A stretch of 64,000 bases of DNA from Lithobates sylvaticus (GCA_028564925.1 CM053030.1:373638945-373702944), one strand, 5' to 3'; positions 47,573-58,853 are shown, numbered from the stretch's first letter. The notes: generated by a model from the letters alone, not told the origin. Numbers and translations: made by a program.

Positions 47573-48140
47573 CAGGTGGGGTTCATTCCGGGCAGGCAAG
47601 GTCCCGACCAAATTAGAAGGGCGATAGATATTGTTTCTATTCTTCAATCTAACTGGGATGGGGGTCCAGCACAACAGGGACTACTGTTATCACTTGATCT
47701 TCAAAAGGCTTTCGACTCAGTGTCCTGGTCATACCTTTTCCCACTCCTGGAGAAATGGGGCTTCGGCCCCCGCTTTAGAGGGGTGTTCCAATCCCTATAC
47801 TCAAGCCCCAAAGCCCAAATACGTATACAGGGACATTATTCCAACCCCATCCCCATTGCTAGGGGAACTAGACAAGGATGTCCGTTATCCCCGATTGTTT
47901 TCGCTATGGCGATTGAAACTCTTGCCATAGCGATAAGAATCAACACCGACATCCAAGGGGTCAAATGCGGGGATCGTACTCACAAATGCGGCCTATTTGC
48001 AGACGACATGCTCTTATTTTTAACGTCTCCTATCACTTCCCTCCCCAAACCTACTCAAAACACTCTCAGATTTCTCTGGGATATCAGGCTTGGGAATAAT
48101 TACTCTACGAGATTTGGACAGATAAACCTCTACCCCCCAA
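47573..48140 (+). pseudogene. LINE-1 ORF2 reverse transcriptase part
   Basis: Begins QVGFIPGRQGPDQIRRAIDI and carries RT motifs LLSLDLQKAFDSVSW (motif A Asp), GTRQGCPLSPIVFAMAIE (motif B) and GLFADDMLLFL (motif C, Asp-Asp). The frame differs from the endonuclease frame. After NNYSTRFGQINLYPPN the LINE sequence ends. The remaining RT thumb and Cys-rich C-terminus are absent. Confidence 0.9.
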
Positions 48141-48175
48141 ATTTACTGATTCAGTGTGAAAGGGGCCTTAGAACA

Positions 48176-48900
48176 TCTAGAATGGAACTTAGATTTTTTT
48201 TTTTTTATTTCTTTAGTCTTTCCGTGTATCCATGTGGACAGCTACCTTCCCTGTTTCTTGTAAGGGAGCTGTATGGAATGAGGGCAGGTCTTACTAATGG
48301 GCTCATAGGCCGGAAGAAAACCTGACAGAAATGTTACCTCTTAAAGACTAAGTTTCCCCCTTTCTTTTTTTTTTTTTTTTTTTACTAAAATCCAGCTCCC
48401 TATGTACCAATATACCATTAATGTACCTCGGTTGCAAAAAAATACAAGTTTTCTTTGCTTTTTGAGAACAAGTCTTTACCTTAGCTCTTGCTGTATTTTT
48501 TAGAAAGCTTCAGAGACTCCCTAGTATACAGAGACCGAGGTACCAGTAGGACACAGCGGGGAGTTTACCAGCTGACCTTATTAGCACACCTTCACTCATC
48601 AACTAAGTTTGCTCATTTCTCTCCACGTGTGCATTTGCCTGGCTTCCCCTGGGTCCCTTTTTAGATGGGCTCTGGCTGCGTGCTAAACTCCCTGGGGCCG
48701 CATGCAGCCCACAGTTCACCCCTGATGTAGTGCAAGGGCCTTCCTAATTGGATACAGAGTGATTGGATAGATGGTGTGTTGTCCTATTATTATATAGTTT
48801 GAGTCAATCTAAAGGAGATTGTACAAACAGATTGTATAGTGTATGTTAGAGTTTTGCCTCAGTAAATAAATATGAAAGATAGGGTTAGGTACCATCATCC
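48176..48900 (+). other. Intron sequence without recognised features
   Basis: T-rich stretch at 48364-48385 and otherwise unremarkable sequence. Nothing identified. Confidence 0.5.
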
Positions 48901-48904
48901 TATA

Positions 48905-49525
48905 ATTATATAGTGGAAAAAAGAGAGGATAATACAAGGACTACTCCAAGTAGTGCCCTCGATCATCAGTGATGGTAAGGACTATTTCGGTACCCAAATA
49001 TACAACAGGGGATTATATAAAAAAAAAATAGCATTTTTTACAAAAATAGATAAACAATATTCAATTGATTGTACCAACAATTAGATAATCATTGAACAAG
49101 GTATCACAAAACAATGATTTCAACCAACAGTTTGAGGGCCCCCACAGGTATGTGGAGACACAATGATATGGGAATGGGCGTAACCCTCGACAAGTTTTGC
49201 AGCCTGCGCCGCTTTTTTAGGAGAAGTCACCCAATAATCTATAGAAAAATACAATCTCATTGTTAGAATATCATGATGCAACAAATATTAATAGAAACAA
49301 AAAATAGCACAATATATTTGGAGTCTTATAAGAAAAAACCTGCGTGTTGTTGCCATCAATTGTACAGTATATTGTTTATCTATTTTTGTAATAAATTATA
49401 TATTTTTTTTATATAATCCCCTGTTGTATATTTGGGTACCGAAATAGTCCTTACCATTCCTTATGATCGAGGGCACTACTTTGAGTAGCCCTTGTATTAG
49501 CCTCTCTTTTTTTTCCTCTATAGTG
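48905..49525. repeat. Foldback element with decayed hammerhead in the loop
   Basis: Arms of about 155-165 bp (48905-49060 and 49360-49525) share CGGTACCCAAATATACAACA and its inverse TGTTGTATATTTGGGTACCG. The loop holds a hammerhead-like relic at 49174-49232. Confidence 0.8.
49174..49232 (-). other. Decayed hammerhead-like motif
   Basis: On the - strand: CTCC then TAAAAAA where CUGAUGA is expected, stem GCGGC...GGCTGC, AAA instead of GAA, ACTTGTC instead of ACGCGTC, then GAGGG. The layout is hammerhead-like, but the core is lost. Confidence 0.4.
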
Positions 49526-49836
49526 TATGGCCACATTTTATACGCCTAAAATTGCCTAATTGCACTTTGCACTTCTGTGGTATGCCATTTAACAAATGGC
49601 AGTGAAACACATTTTGCCACATGAAAAAGGTGACCAATGCAGTAAAAAAATGTGCAACTCGCACCACGCCAAAATGTCCCATTAACTACTTTTGCCACGT
49701 GTAGCGCAGCCGGTTGAAGTCAGCGAGCTGCCCTAAGTGTGTCACTGGAAAAAGGAGCCAAAAAACATGCACTCCCACTACTCTACATGTGAATGGGGCC
49801 TGGAAGTGAAATTGATGCGTTTTACACAAGAAAAAA

Positions 49837-50030
49837 TTAGGCTCCATTCACATCTGTGAGTTTCCAAACGCATGACAAAAAATGTAAACGAAAAAGGTAA
49901 TGTACCATGCTCTGCTTCCCTTGGAGCGATTTTGTTGAGTGTAGGGCAGCCCATTCAAGTGAATGGAATGCCCTATGCGTGACAAGTGGAAATGTGAGTT
50001 TTCACTACATGGAGATGTGAATGGGGCCTG
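49837..50030. mobile_element. MITE with AGGCTCCATTCACATCTG termini
   Basis: Left AGGCTCCATTCACATCTGTG and right GAGATGTGAATGGGGCCT are inverted. About 190 bp. A related unit precedes it (about 49610-49805). Confidence 0.6.
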
Positions 50031-51448
50031 ACGACCTAGTGTGTCTGTCCACTCCCTCCTATGTACTTGTATAAAGATGGCCATACACAATGCAATCTGA
50101 TTGTACAATCTCTGTACAATTTCCATTAAATTTATCAGAACTATGGAATAGGATGACACACCTGACCAATCCATTCAATTTGTACCAAATCAGACAGACC
50201 CTTGTCCTACATAGTTGATGGGAGATGTAAAGGAGATTGTACAATCGGATAGTATAGGAAGTGGGTGGAAGGTAGTATTGTAATGAGGGAGGTGTGGTCC
50301 AGAGTGGTTAACACACCCTATCACACCCTCTTCTGTAATGCAACAAGGGGGAGGTGGCTTCTGGGAGATGGCCTAACAGGAGGGGAAAGCTGAGGAAGCG
50401 ATGGAATCTGAAAAGATTTAAAATCCTGTGGATAAGGTAAGTGAGAGAAAAGCACATTGAGACAGCTGAGCCAGAAATGGCATTGAAAAACGCTTCTATT
50501 ATGAAAACTGAAATTCTGTCAAAGGTGAACTTATCCTTTAAGCTGGCCGTACACTAAACAAAATTTGATCAGTCCCTGTTGGCCGCCCCCTTCCCGACAT
50601 CCTTAAATTGAAAAATTGCCAGCTGAACAGCAGCTACATCCAACCAGATGCCACCACTGATCTGGTATTTTACAGCCAGTGGGATATTTTGCTTTCTTTT
50701 TAACCCCTTCAGCCCCGGAAGAATTGATGCCCTTCCTGACCGAGCCATTTTTTGCGATACGGCACTGCGTCGCTTTAACTGACAACTGCGCGTTTGTTCG
50801 ACGCTGTAGCCAAACAAAATTGATGTCCTTTTTTTTTTTTTTTTTTTTTTTTTCCCACAAATGCAGCTTTCTTTTGGCGTTTTTTTTTTTTTTTGCGCTT
50901 TAAAAAAAGAGCGACAATTTTGGGGGAAAAAAAAACATTTTTTTGCTATACTATTTTTTTTTTTTTTTAAACAAAGTTTTTTTTCCTCAGTTTAGGCCGA
51001 TTTTATGTAGTCTATGTATTTTTGGTAACACAAGGGAAAAAGGGAGGGTGGACTTTAAATGAAGCAGGTGAAAATCACAAAGTAAAATATTACTGGTTTT
51101 ATTAGAAGTAGGTAAATAATATATAATCAATAAGTAGTATAATATAATATAGTACTGTTAGTACAGATTGAGTACACAAAACATAGACACCATCATACAA
51201 ATAACATTGTTGTTAGTGCTAATAAATATACAGAACATAATATAATCATACAATAGTATGAATAATGGTAGAGTGAAAAGTACAAATGTAAATATTGGCA
51301 ATACAGTAGAATATTGTTACAGTCCATAAATACCAAACAGCGGCATACCCGGTAACTATGCTCACGAAATCATTGAATAAAAAGTCTAAAAAATAGATAC
51401 TGGTTGGATGAGTCAAAAGGATAAATGGGCATAAAAATTGTCAGTGTG

Positions 51449-51507
51449 GCATCAAATATAGCTCGACGCGTTTCGTGGATGCTTTTCCACTCATCAGGAG
51501 CAGATGC
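51449..51507 (-). ncRNA. Hammerhead ribozyme motif, type I, - strand copy
   Basis: Inverted copy of the motif at 52906-52964 with the same full core (CTGATGA, GAA, GTC). It is antisense to kif15, so in kif15 pre-mRNA it appears as the complement of the sense ribozyme. Confidence 0.8.
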
Positions 51508-52905
51508 AACACAGGATTCAATCCAGGCAGTGAATGTGATATGCACTGGATGGCACAGAGTGAGTCCAGGGTGCCAATTCCACCACGGAAGCTGAGGAGG
51601 CATGGTCCACTAAGGCAATGTCGGGTGTTGGAACAAGGCACCTGGATGAGGAGATGGTCTGGATGTGATAAAGGTGCAGGTGCGTGCATAATGGGATAGG
51701 GTCGCCTGAAAGCAAGTATTAAATATGTATATATTACATTGGGTCAGATGGGTAGATATTGTCTACTAAAAAGGTATTGTGTATATATGTTAAAATATAT
51801 ATGCATGTATGGATATATGCAGTCAAGTATAGGAATGTTCAATATTGTAAAAGAAGTTGTATATACAAGATATAAAAGTAAGAGGTAGGATAGGGTGTGA
51901 AACAAGGAAAAGAATGTGTGTATGTGTAGAAGGTTCTGAAAAAGGGCCGTAATGCCAGTGTGTGTAAAATGTGATAATGAAAGTGAAAAAAAAAAATATA
52001 AAATAAAATAAATGAGGTGAATGGTGTGTTATGGTGTGTGTGTGTGTGTGAGTGACTGCTAAATGAACGATGGGTGAGGGAAGTCACCTGTTTGTGTGCA
52101 AAAAAATGTGAGAAAACAAAATGAAAGCTAGCAAAGTGAAGAAAAATGTTGGGAAAACAGGCATGTGAGTGAGTACAAGGACCAAAAGAGTCCAAATCCA
52201 GGGGCACTTACCCGATAAATTGCAGAGTGTGCATCACCAAGCATGAAGTTGGCTGGTGTGCAGAAACCCCAGGAGTGGACATGCCATGGAGACAGCCCAC
52301 TCCCACCGAGGGGTATATATAGTGGTAACCATGCCTCCAACGCCACGTGTGATTGGCCAACATTGGGGGAGGAGAGCAGCCAACCCAAATCAGACCGCCT
52401 GGTATTGGCGCTAACTAATCCCTAGCGTGGACCAATGGATGGTAATCTCAGCGGTAGCGTCATGACGTGGAGATCCCGTCTTGCGCATACCGCGAGGACC
52501 GTGGCGCCGATGCGTGCTAGGCAACCCGCCCGGTCCCCCAATGGGGAGAAGGGGAGGGAGCCCAATGTGCGCATCGCAGCTCCCATGGTGGAAAAACAAC
52601 TCAATAGGACGTCAACGAGGCCAAATGTCCAGGGCTATACAAAACACTGTCAGGGGCGCAAATGTGCAAAGGAAAGCATTGCAATGAACCTGAAGCATAG
52701 ACCAGAAATGTCAGTCTGTGTATAACCGGTGAGGTTAATTCTGGACATACATATAGGTACAAAATGTAATCAATGGTTGTTCCAACACCCGACATTGCCT
52801 TAGTGGACCATGCCTCCTCAGCTTCCGTGGTGGAATTGGCACCCTGGACTCACTCTGTGCCATCCAGTGCATATCACATTCACTGCCTGGATTGAATCCT
52901 GTGTT

Positions 52906-52964
52906 GCATCTGCTCCTGATGAGTGGAAAAGCATCCACGAAACGCGTCGAGCTATATTTGATGC
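52906..52964 (+). ncRNA. Hammerhead ribozyme motif, type I, sense to kif15
   Basis: In order: stem I 5' strand GCATC-T-GCTC (52906-52915); CTGATGA box (52916-52922); stem II GTGGA/TCCAC (52923-52927 and 52934-52938) with loop AAAGCA; GAA (52939-52941); stem III ACGCGT (52942-52947), self-complementary; cleavage base C (52948) in a GTC triplet; stem I 3' strand GAGC (52949-52952), an internal bulge TATATTT, then GATGC (52960-52964). Every canonical core base is present. Stem III is too short to be stable alone, as in Penelope-associated hammerheads that work as dimers. It lies in the kif15 intron at 44662-56825. Confidence 0.85.
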
Positions 52965-53479
52965 CACACTGACAATTTTTATGCCCATTTATCCTTTTGA
53001 CTCATCCAACCAGTATCTATTTTTTAGACTTTTTATTCAATGATTTCGTGAGCATAGTTACCGGGTATGCCGCTGTTTGGTATTTATGGACTGTAACAAT
53101 ATTCTACTGTATTGCCAATATTTACATTTGTACTTTTCACTCTACCATTATTCATACTATTGTATGATTATATTATGTTCTGTATATTTATTAGCACTAA
53201 CAACAATGTAATTTGTATGATGGTGTCTATGTTTTGTGTACTCAATCTGTACTAACAGTACTATATTATATTATACTACTTATTGATTATATATTTACCT
53301 ACTTCTAATAAAACCAGTAATATTTTACTTTGTGATTTTCACCTGCTTCATTTAAAGTCCATGACAAGGGGAAATCCAAATGCGCAAACCAAAATAAGGG
53401 ATAAAAACCAATAAATAACTACTAAATCAAATTCACAACCGCCGCAGCCACCATCAAGGTGCTCACACACCGTATTAAG

Positions 53480-55168
53480 TGAAAAGAATATATAAAAAAG
53501 GGAATTATATAATGATGGGGCGCAGACACTAAAATATCATCATATAAAATTGATATGGTAATAAATATACATAAATGTTAAAAAATATATATGTGGCGCT
53601 TGCTGATGAGGAGGATACCAATCCTAAGGGAGGGCTCCAAAGGAAGGCCTCCAAAAAAGCGTCTCAAAATTGATAACTGAAAAGACAACGTATAGCATCC
53701 AGTGATAAACTGTGCTATAACAATGAATGACTGATTAATAAATTAAAAACATCCAACAGTGAAAGGTGTCCTGTGCAAAATAAAGTGCGTTTGAACACCA
53801 AAGTGTAGATTGAGCAATAGTCACTTATAAAAAAATGAACAAATTCCAAAGGTGAACAATATAATGATCATGCAAAAATATTAAAAAAAATGGTGAATAA
53901 AAGTGCAAAAATGTACAGGATAAACATATAAAATTGCTAAGATCCAATAAATAAAATCGCAATCAATGCTGCGTGTGCAAACAAATGTGCAAAAAACGCA
54001 TGTGAAAAAATGCAAAACAAAAAAATAATATATATACAGTGCAAAATGCTAAAAGTCTAGTGATAAATAATAATAATAATAATGCTTTAAAGTCCACTGT
54101 AACTCGTGAAGGTGCAGATTTATAAATCAATTTGATCTTCCCTGTAGCCGTGCATTCAGTAAAAGATGGTTTCCTCCATGCGTGACAGATAGTGCCCAAT
54201 ACAAATGGTTCCCCCAGCCCCTTACCTCTGCTTTCACTGCTTAAACTGTGAGTGATACATTTTGTTGTTTTAATAAATTTATGGTTTGCTGCACAATGGA
54301 GTCCCTCCTTTCCTCTTTTGTATTCACATGCTGAGTGTTTTTACTAAGAAGAGGTAAGGAACCATAAGAAATCCCTCTGCCTGCTGATCTTCAGCCGGAT
54401 CCAAGTAAGGTGTTTCTACCCTTACTCTGAGGTAAGGGGCTGGGGGAACCATTTGTATTGGGCACTATCTGTCACGCATGGAGGAAACCATCTTTTACTG
54501 AATGCACGGCTACAGGGAAGATCAAATTGATTTATAAATCTGCACCTTCACGAGTTACAGTGGACTTTAAAGCATTATTATTATTATTTATCACTAGACT
54601 TTTAGCATTTTGCACTGTATATATATTTTTTTTTTTTGCATTTTTTCACATGCGTTTTTTGCACATTTGTTTGCACACGCAGCATTGATTGCGATTTTAT
54701 TTATTGGATCTTAGCAATTTTATATGTTTATCCTGTACATTTTTGCACTTTTATTCACCATTTTTTTAATATTTTTGCATGATCATTATATTGTTCACCT
54801 TTGGAATTTGTTCATTTTTTTATAAGTGACTATTGCTCAATCTACACTTTGGTGTTCAAACGCACTTTATTTTGCACAGGACACCTTTCACTGTTGGATG
54901 TTTTTAATTTATTAATCAGTCATTCATTGTTATAGCACAGTTTATCACTGGATGCTATACGTTGTCTTTTCAGTTATCAATTTTGAGACGCTTTTTTGGA
55001 GGCCTTCCTTTGGAGCCCTCCCTTTAGGATTGGTATCCTCCTCATCAGCAAGCGCCACATATATATTTTTTAACATTTATGTATATTTATTACCATATCA
55101 ATTTTATATGATATTTTAGTGTCTGCGCCCCATCATTATATAATTCCCTTTTTTATATATTCTTTTCA
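53480..55168. repeat. Palindrome 2: near-identical 745-bp arms
   Basis: Arms 53480-54228 and 54428-55168 are inverted with a 199-bp spacer. A frame of 78 residues on the - strand (54199-53963) recurs almost unchanged on the + strand (54458-54688), differing mainly in run lengths. The arms carry a hammerhead-like relic each (53603-53663 + and 54986-55048 -). Confidence 0.9.
53603..53663 (+). other. Hammerhead-like relic with long stem II
   Basis: CTGATGA (53603-53609) is intact and followed by GGAGG, an extended interior, CCTCC (53648-53652), AAA where GAA is expected, and GCGTC. Stem I is weak. The inverted copy is at 54986-55048 (- strand). Activity is unlikely without the GAA box. Confidence 0.5.
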
Positions 55169-55882
55169 TTTAAAGTCCACCCTCCCTTTTTCCCTTGTAT
55201 ACATTTCCGGGATGGAGGTGCCTACTGGTCCTCAATTCAAAGTCCCACTAATTTCCCCTTTTTTTGTTTTTGGTAACACAAATCGCAATAAGCGTATATC
55301 GATTGGTTTGCGCAAAAGTTATAGCGTCTACAAAATAGGGGATAGATTTATGGCATTTTTTTTTTTTTTTTAACTAGTAATGGCGGCGATCTGCGATTAT
55401 TATTATTATTATTATTTTATTATTTATTTTTATTTTATTTTTTATCGGGACTGCGACATTACGGCAGACATATCGGACACTTTTATTTTAAACCATTGAC
55501 ATTTATACCGCGATCAGTGCTATAAATAGCTACTGATTACTGTATAAATATCACTGGCAGGGAAGGGATTAACACTAGGGGGCGATCAAGGGGTTTAAAT
55601 GTGTTCCCTCACTGTGTTTTCTAACTGTGGGGAAATGAGACTGACTGGGGGAGGAGACCGATCGGTGTTCCTATATACTGGAACACACGATCTGTCTCCT
55701 CTCCCCTGAAAGGACGTGGATTTGTGTGTTTACACACACAGATCCACATTCCTGCTGTGTCACGAGCGATCGTGGGTGTCCGGCGGACAATGCGGGCACG
55801 CCCACTATACTCCCTTAAAGCGGATTTGCGCAGGGGAGCCATTCTGCCGCCGTCAAATGGTAGGCGGTCGACATGTGGTTAA

Positions 55883-56825
55883 GGTAACTTTGCTGTAAAA
55901 AGAGTAGTAGTTTAGTAATCAAAAATGCTGTACCTACAAACTACATACAATTTTAGGAAAACCTGTATACGACATGTAGAGTAGCAAAAACAGGCTCCCA
56001 ATATACTGCATAAGCTACCTATCCTTTCTAGCAAATGAGCTTGGACAAAGTATACAATAAGGATACACTAAAAGTTACTTAACTTGGGTTGTAGATTAAA
56101 GAAGTCCAGCCTGAGTTCGTTTGGCTGGGCTTCTCCTACAGGTTACAGGAGTGCAATTAGTTTTGCACTCTCGTGACCCGTTCTCAGCAGAGATCGGTCT
56201 GAAGTTTGCTCTCTGCTGATCAGTTCAGGCACTGCGTCATCTTGACTCTGGGAGTCTGGATCCGCCAGGGGCCTGGACTGATGACCGTTTCAGCCGCAGC
56301 TCCCTGCCCTTCCACAGCGCTCCAGTGAGCTCCACGCAGAGCAGAGATTGACAGGCAGCAGCTCTCTGCTCGGGGAGCTGGGAGAACCGAGCTATCAGCG
56401 GTGTTCGATGGCTAGGTTCTCAGTGCAGAGGCGGCGGGGCCAACATAATCTTTTGTTCCATGAACTCCGTAAATCAGTCAAACAAGTTAATTGGCATATG
56501 AATAGAGGAAGCCCATCTTCTAAAAGTGATATCCAAATGCATCATTCCATATAGTTTGCTAAACATAATCACTTAACTATCCATAGCAACTCGGGACAAC
56601 TGCCAGAATAGGTGGGCCGCAGCAGGAGATTTTCCATCCACGCTGTAGAGTACTGTATACAGTACGTGTAATGTATAGCGAGGTTGGTTCTTTTGTGTTT
56701 TTTGTTTTGGGGAGGGGGTTGGAAAATCGAATCTGTGAAATGTTTTGCATTGCAGTGCTTTTGTATTTAACATTGATTCCCCCTATTTATGCGTTTTCAT
56801 TATAATCCTATATCTTTAAATCCAG
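55883..56825 (+). other. Intron sequence before kif15 exon 8
   Basis: Contains a GC-richer stretch at 56140-56450 with CTCTGCTGA-type words, perhaps an old repeat, and otherwise AT-rich intron. Acceptor TTTAAATCCAG precedes 56826. Confidence 0.5.
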
Positions 56826-56914
56826 CTCCTTCCGTTGATGAGCCAATTACAGATTACATGAATAACTTTTTAGAGGCAATGATGCTTTTGGAGAAATCTG
56901 AAAACGAGAAGAAG
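56826..56914 (+). CDS. kif15: kif15 internal exon 8: stalk
   Basis: This 89-nt exon lies between TTTAAATCCAG and GTAAGG. It completes the split codon (G|CT = Ala) and encodes PSVDEPITDYMNNFLEAMML, then LEKSENEKK. The DYMNNFLEAMMLLEKS segment matches the frog Xklp2 stalk and aligns with MEYFQEAMLFFKKS in human KIF15. It follows a 12.2-kb intron that holds the hammerhead-bearing palindromes. It ends in phase 0. Confidence 0.95.
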
Positions 56915-57503
56915 GTAAGGTTATGGTCCATTTAATCATATTGGTTAAAATATTTTGACAGCACATAAAATAATCTTGGCTAAATTAATAGATTTAGTAA
57001 AAATTTCCTGCTGGCACTTTCTGCAGTTGCTGATTCTCAGTGGGCTAGCACAATAATTAAAAAATGTAATTGCTGTTTCAGTTATTTTAGGTCAACAGTG
57101 TGGACATCTGCATTGTCATAATATTGGGGCTATGCTTCCCATGTGAGATTTTCATATACTGACGTAAAAGTACATGTTTCAGATATGTATAAAGACAGTA
57201 AGAACAATTTGGTGATGCTGTCGTCTGCATTTTTCTGCGCCTACTTGTTTGATGTTTGTACCAATAACACTGCTTTCTGTGTGCTGTCAGCACTTCCTAT
57301 CTAGACTTGTGACAAAGGTGGGCATAGTGGGCTAGCAAATTGTATGTCTACTTTTTACCCATGACTTGCTGCAACAGTTCTGTTACTGTTGATTCCCACT
57401 TCGTTGGTTTCATTGCATGCTAAATGTACACATTGTTAGTATGAGTTTTGATGGAATCAGAAGAGCAAAACTTCACCTTTTACAGTTCAAAATTATTCTG
57501 TAG

Positions 57504-57713
57504 GCCTTATTACAGAAAGTAGCTCAGCTGGAAGACCTCTGCAGCAAGAAAGAAAAATTCATACAGTCAAACAAAATGATTGTTAAATTCAGGGAAGATC
57601 ACATTGCTCGACTTGAGAAGGCTCATAGAGATGGTCAAGCAACCTTGTCGAATAATGAACAGGACAACCTCATAGCAGAGCTGAAGGAAGAACTCAAAGT
57701 TTTAAAAGGACAG
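57504..57713 (+). CDS. kif15: kif15 internal exon 9: coiled-coil stalk
   Basis: This 210-nt exon (70 codons, phase 0) lies between TCTGTAG and GTAAAG. It encodes ALLQKVAQLEDLCSKKEKFI, then QSNKMIVKFREDHIARLEKAH and further heptads ending LKVLKGQ. KKEKFIQSNKMIVKFRED is nearly invariant between frogs and mammals. High Glu/Lys/Leu content and no Pro are typical of a continuous coiled coil. The upstream intron is short (589 bp) and shows no obvious repeat insertion. Confidence 0.97.
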
Positions 57714-58306
57714 GTAAAGACTAAAATAATTAGTTGCTCTAATCGATCTGCATTTTTTTTTTTTTTTTTGTAATTTTTTTTTTTTTTAAACAGACAAATC
57801 ATTTTTTTAACTTTTTTTTTTTTAAATTTTTTTATTTTTTTTCGTTTTTGTATATAGGAACCCTGTGTACCTCAGTACTTTACTTGTGTTGGCCATCTAC
57901 CTAATCTCTGTGTCTGAACATGAGGACTGATCTTGCTGTTTCAGCAGCTATTGCATGATCCAATGCTTAGAAATTTGTTGTTCATGACTTGCCCTGCACA
58001 ATATTCCAGTAGCTTTTTTTTGTCAAGCTGAATATGCCTTTCAGTGGTTCTTTTTACTGTGTCAGCATATTGGTAACACAGAAGTGATTTGCCTTCAATA
58101 CGTAGGGTAATTATCAGGTTAGATCGGAATTGACCAAATGTGGCAGATCACAAGACAGACAGAATTTTGGCTTAACTGATATTTGCATTCAGATAAGGCT
58201 AAACTGATCTCATATGAAGGGTAGCCAGAAACATTTGAGTTGAGCTATGTTTGTTTCAAAGCCATGGTTTTCAATTTTTTAGAATCCTTGCTTGTTGCCA
58301 CTAGAC

Positions 58307-58442
58307 CAATGATGGCGAACCTTGGCACCCCAGTTGTTTCGGAACTACATTTCCCACGATGCTAATGCACTCTGTAGTGCAGTTGAGCATCATGGGAAAT
58401 GTAGTTCCAAAACAACTGGGGTGCCAAGGTTCGCCATCACTG
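58307..58442. mobile_element. hAT-type MITE with 8-bp target duplication
   Basis: 136 bp; ends CAATGATGGCGAACCTTGGC and GCCAAGGTTCGCCATCACTG are inverted over about 40 bp. Flanks CACTAGAC (58299-58306) and CGCTAGAC (58443-58450) form an 8-bp duplication with one change. Confidence 0.85.
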
Positions 58443-58853
58443 CGCTAGACTGACCCAAGGCCAAAGTGATGGTACCTTTTTTTTTTTATTTTTTTTTATT
58501 TTTTTTTTTACCTTTTCAGCTGTAGCAAGTAATAGCTGGCAGGTTAGTTTAACTTCTATAGCCAGGAAGGCTTGATGAAGACGCATTGTTTTTGCCATAA
58601 AACAATATTGTATGTAATAGCATGGATCCAGAACATACAAGATGTCAAAACAAAACTGATTTCTTTTTATGAGGAAGTATGCAAAAACTTAGACAAAGGA
58701 GTGGCTGTGGATAAAGTATCCAAAAAAAAACGCAAACAATCTAACAAGGTGCTAAACATTATTTGCCAGTATTGACTAAAGTAGTCCCAATTGGAGGGTA
58801 GAAGTAGTCAAAAGGTAACGCAGAAAACACAGCACAAGGACCTTGAGAGTATA

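Larger units (their letters stand above)
45500..48140 (+). mobile_element. LINE-1 element with endonuclease and RT domains
   Basis: Non-coding or ORF1-ORF2 spacer sequence (45500-46118) precedes ORF2. ORF2 starts at ATG 46119 and is followed by RT sequence up to about 48140, where the element is cut short and joined to a MITE end. The copy lacks ORF1 and the 3' end and has an internal deletion between endonuclease and RT. Confidence 0.8.
45163..48175. mobile_element. MITE split by a LINE-1
   Basis: The left part begins AAGGCTCCTTTCACACTGG and contains a near-perfect hairpin (45437-45478, CTCCAGTGTGAAAGCC and its inverse). The right part ends TCAGTGTGAAAGGGGCCTT near 48173, the inverse of the left terminus. 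A LINE-1 copy lies between. Exact junctions are unclear. Confidence 0.45.
51050..53360. repeat. Palindrome 1: near-identical 585-bp arms
   Basis: The arms (51050-51636 and 52777-53360) are nearly identical inverted copies: a 77-residue frame at 51603-51370 (-) is repeated exactly at 52810-53043 (+). The spacer of 1.14 kb (51637-52776) is unique and contains no clear gene. Each arm carries one hammerhead ribozyme motif. Confidence 0.92.
51034..55266. mobile_element. Composite insertion of two long palindromes, with target duplication
   Basis: Bounded by 15-bp direct repeats TTTTTGGTAACACAA (51019-51033 and 55267-55281). It contains palindrome 1 (arms 51050-51636 and 52777-53360) and palindrome 2 (arms 53480-54228 and 54428-55168). 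The outer ends are also inverted: GGGAAAAAGGGAGGGTGGAC at 51034 and GTCCACCCTCCCTTTTTCCC near 55177-55196. No long coding frame is seen. Terminal structure and hammerhead content suggest a non-autonomous Penelope-related element, by inference. Confidence 0.65.
50700..55882. mobile_element. TTAACCACTT-family element carrying a 4.2-kb palindromic insertion
   Basis: TTAACCCCTTCAGCCCCGGA at the left and GTCGACATGTGGTTAA at the right, with TTAA at both ends. The host sequence is interrupted at 51033 and resumes at 55267 with the 15-bp duplication TTTTTGGTAACACAA. Without the insertion the element would be about 0.95 kb, like the copy at 35750-36643. Confidence 0.8.

Noticed and set aside
51370-53043. 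Identical 77-residue frame on opposite strands
   Set aside because: The repetition comes from the inverted arms of a non-coding repeat that includes the ribozyme; not a conserved protein.
53963-54688. Matching 76-78-residue frames on opposite strands
   Set aside because: Explained by palindrome 2; low complexity and no domain.
51034-55266. Palindromes as assembly artefacts
   Set aside because: Arms differ slightly, spacers are unique, and a 15-bp target duplication surrounds the block; an artefact would not give these.
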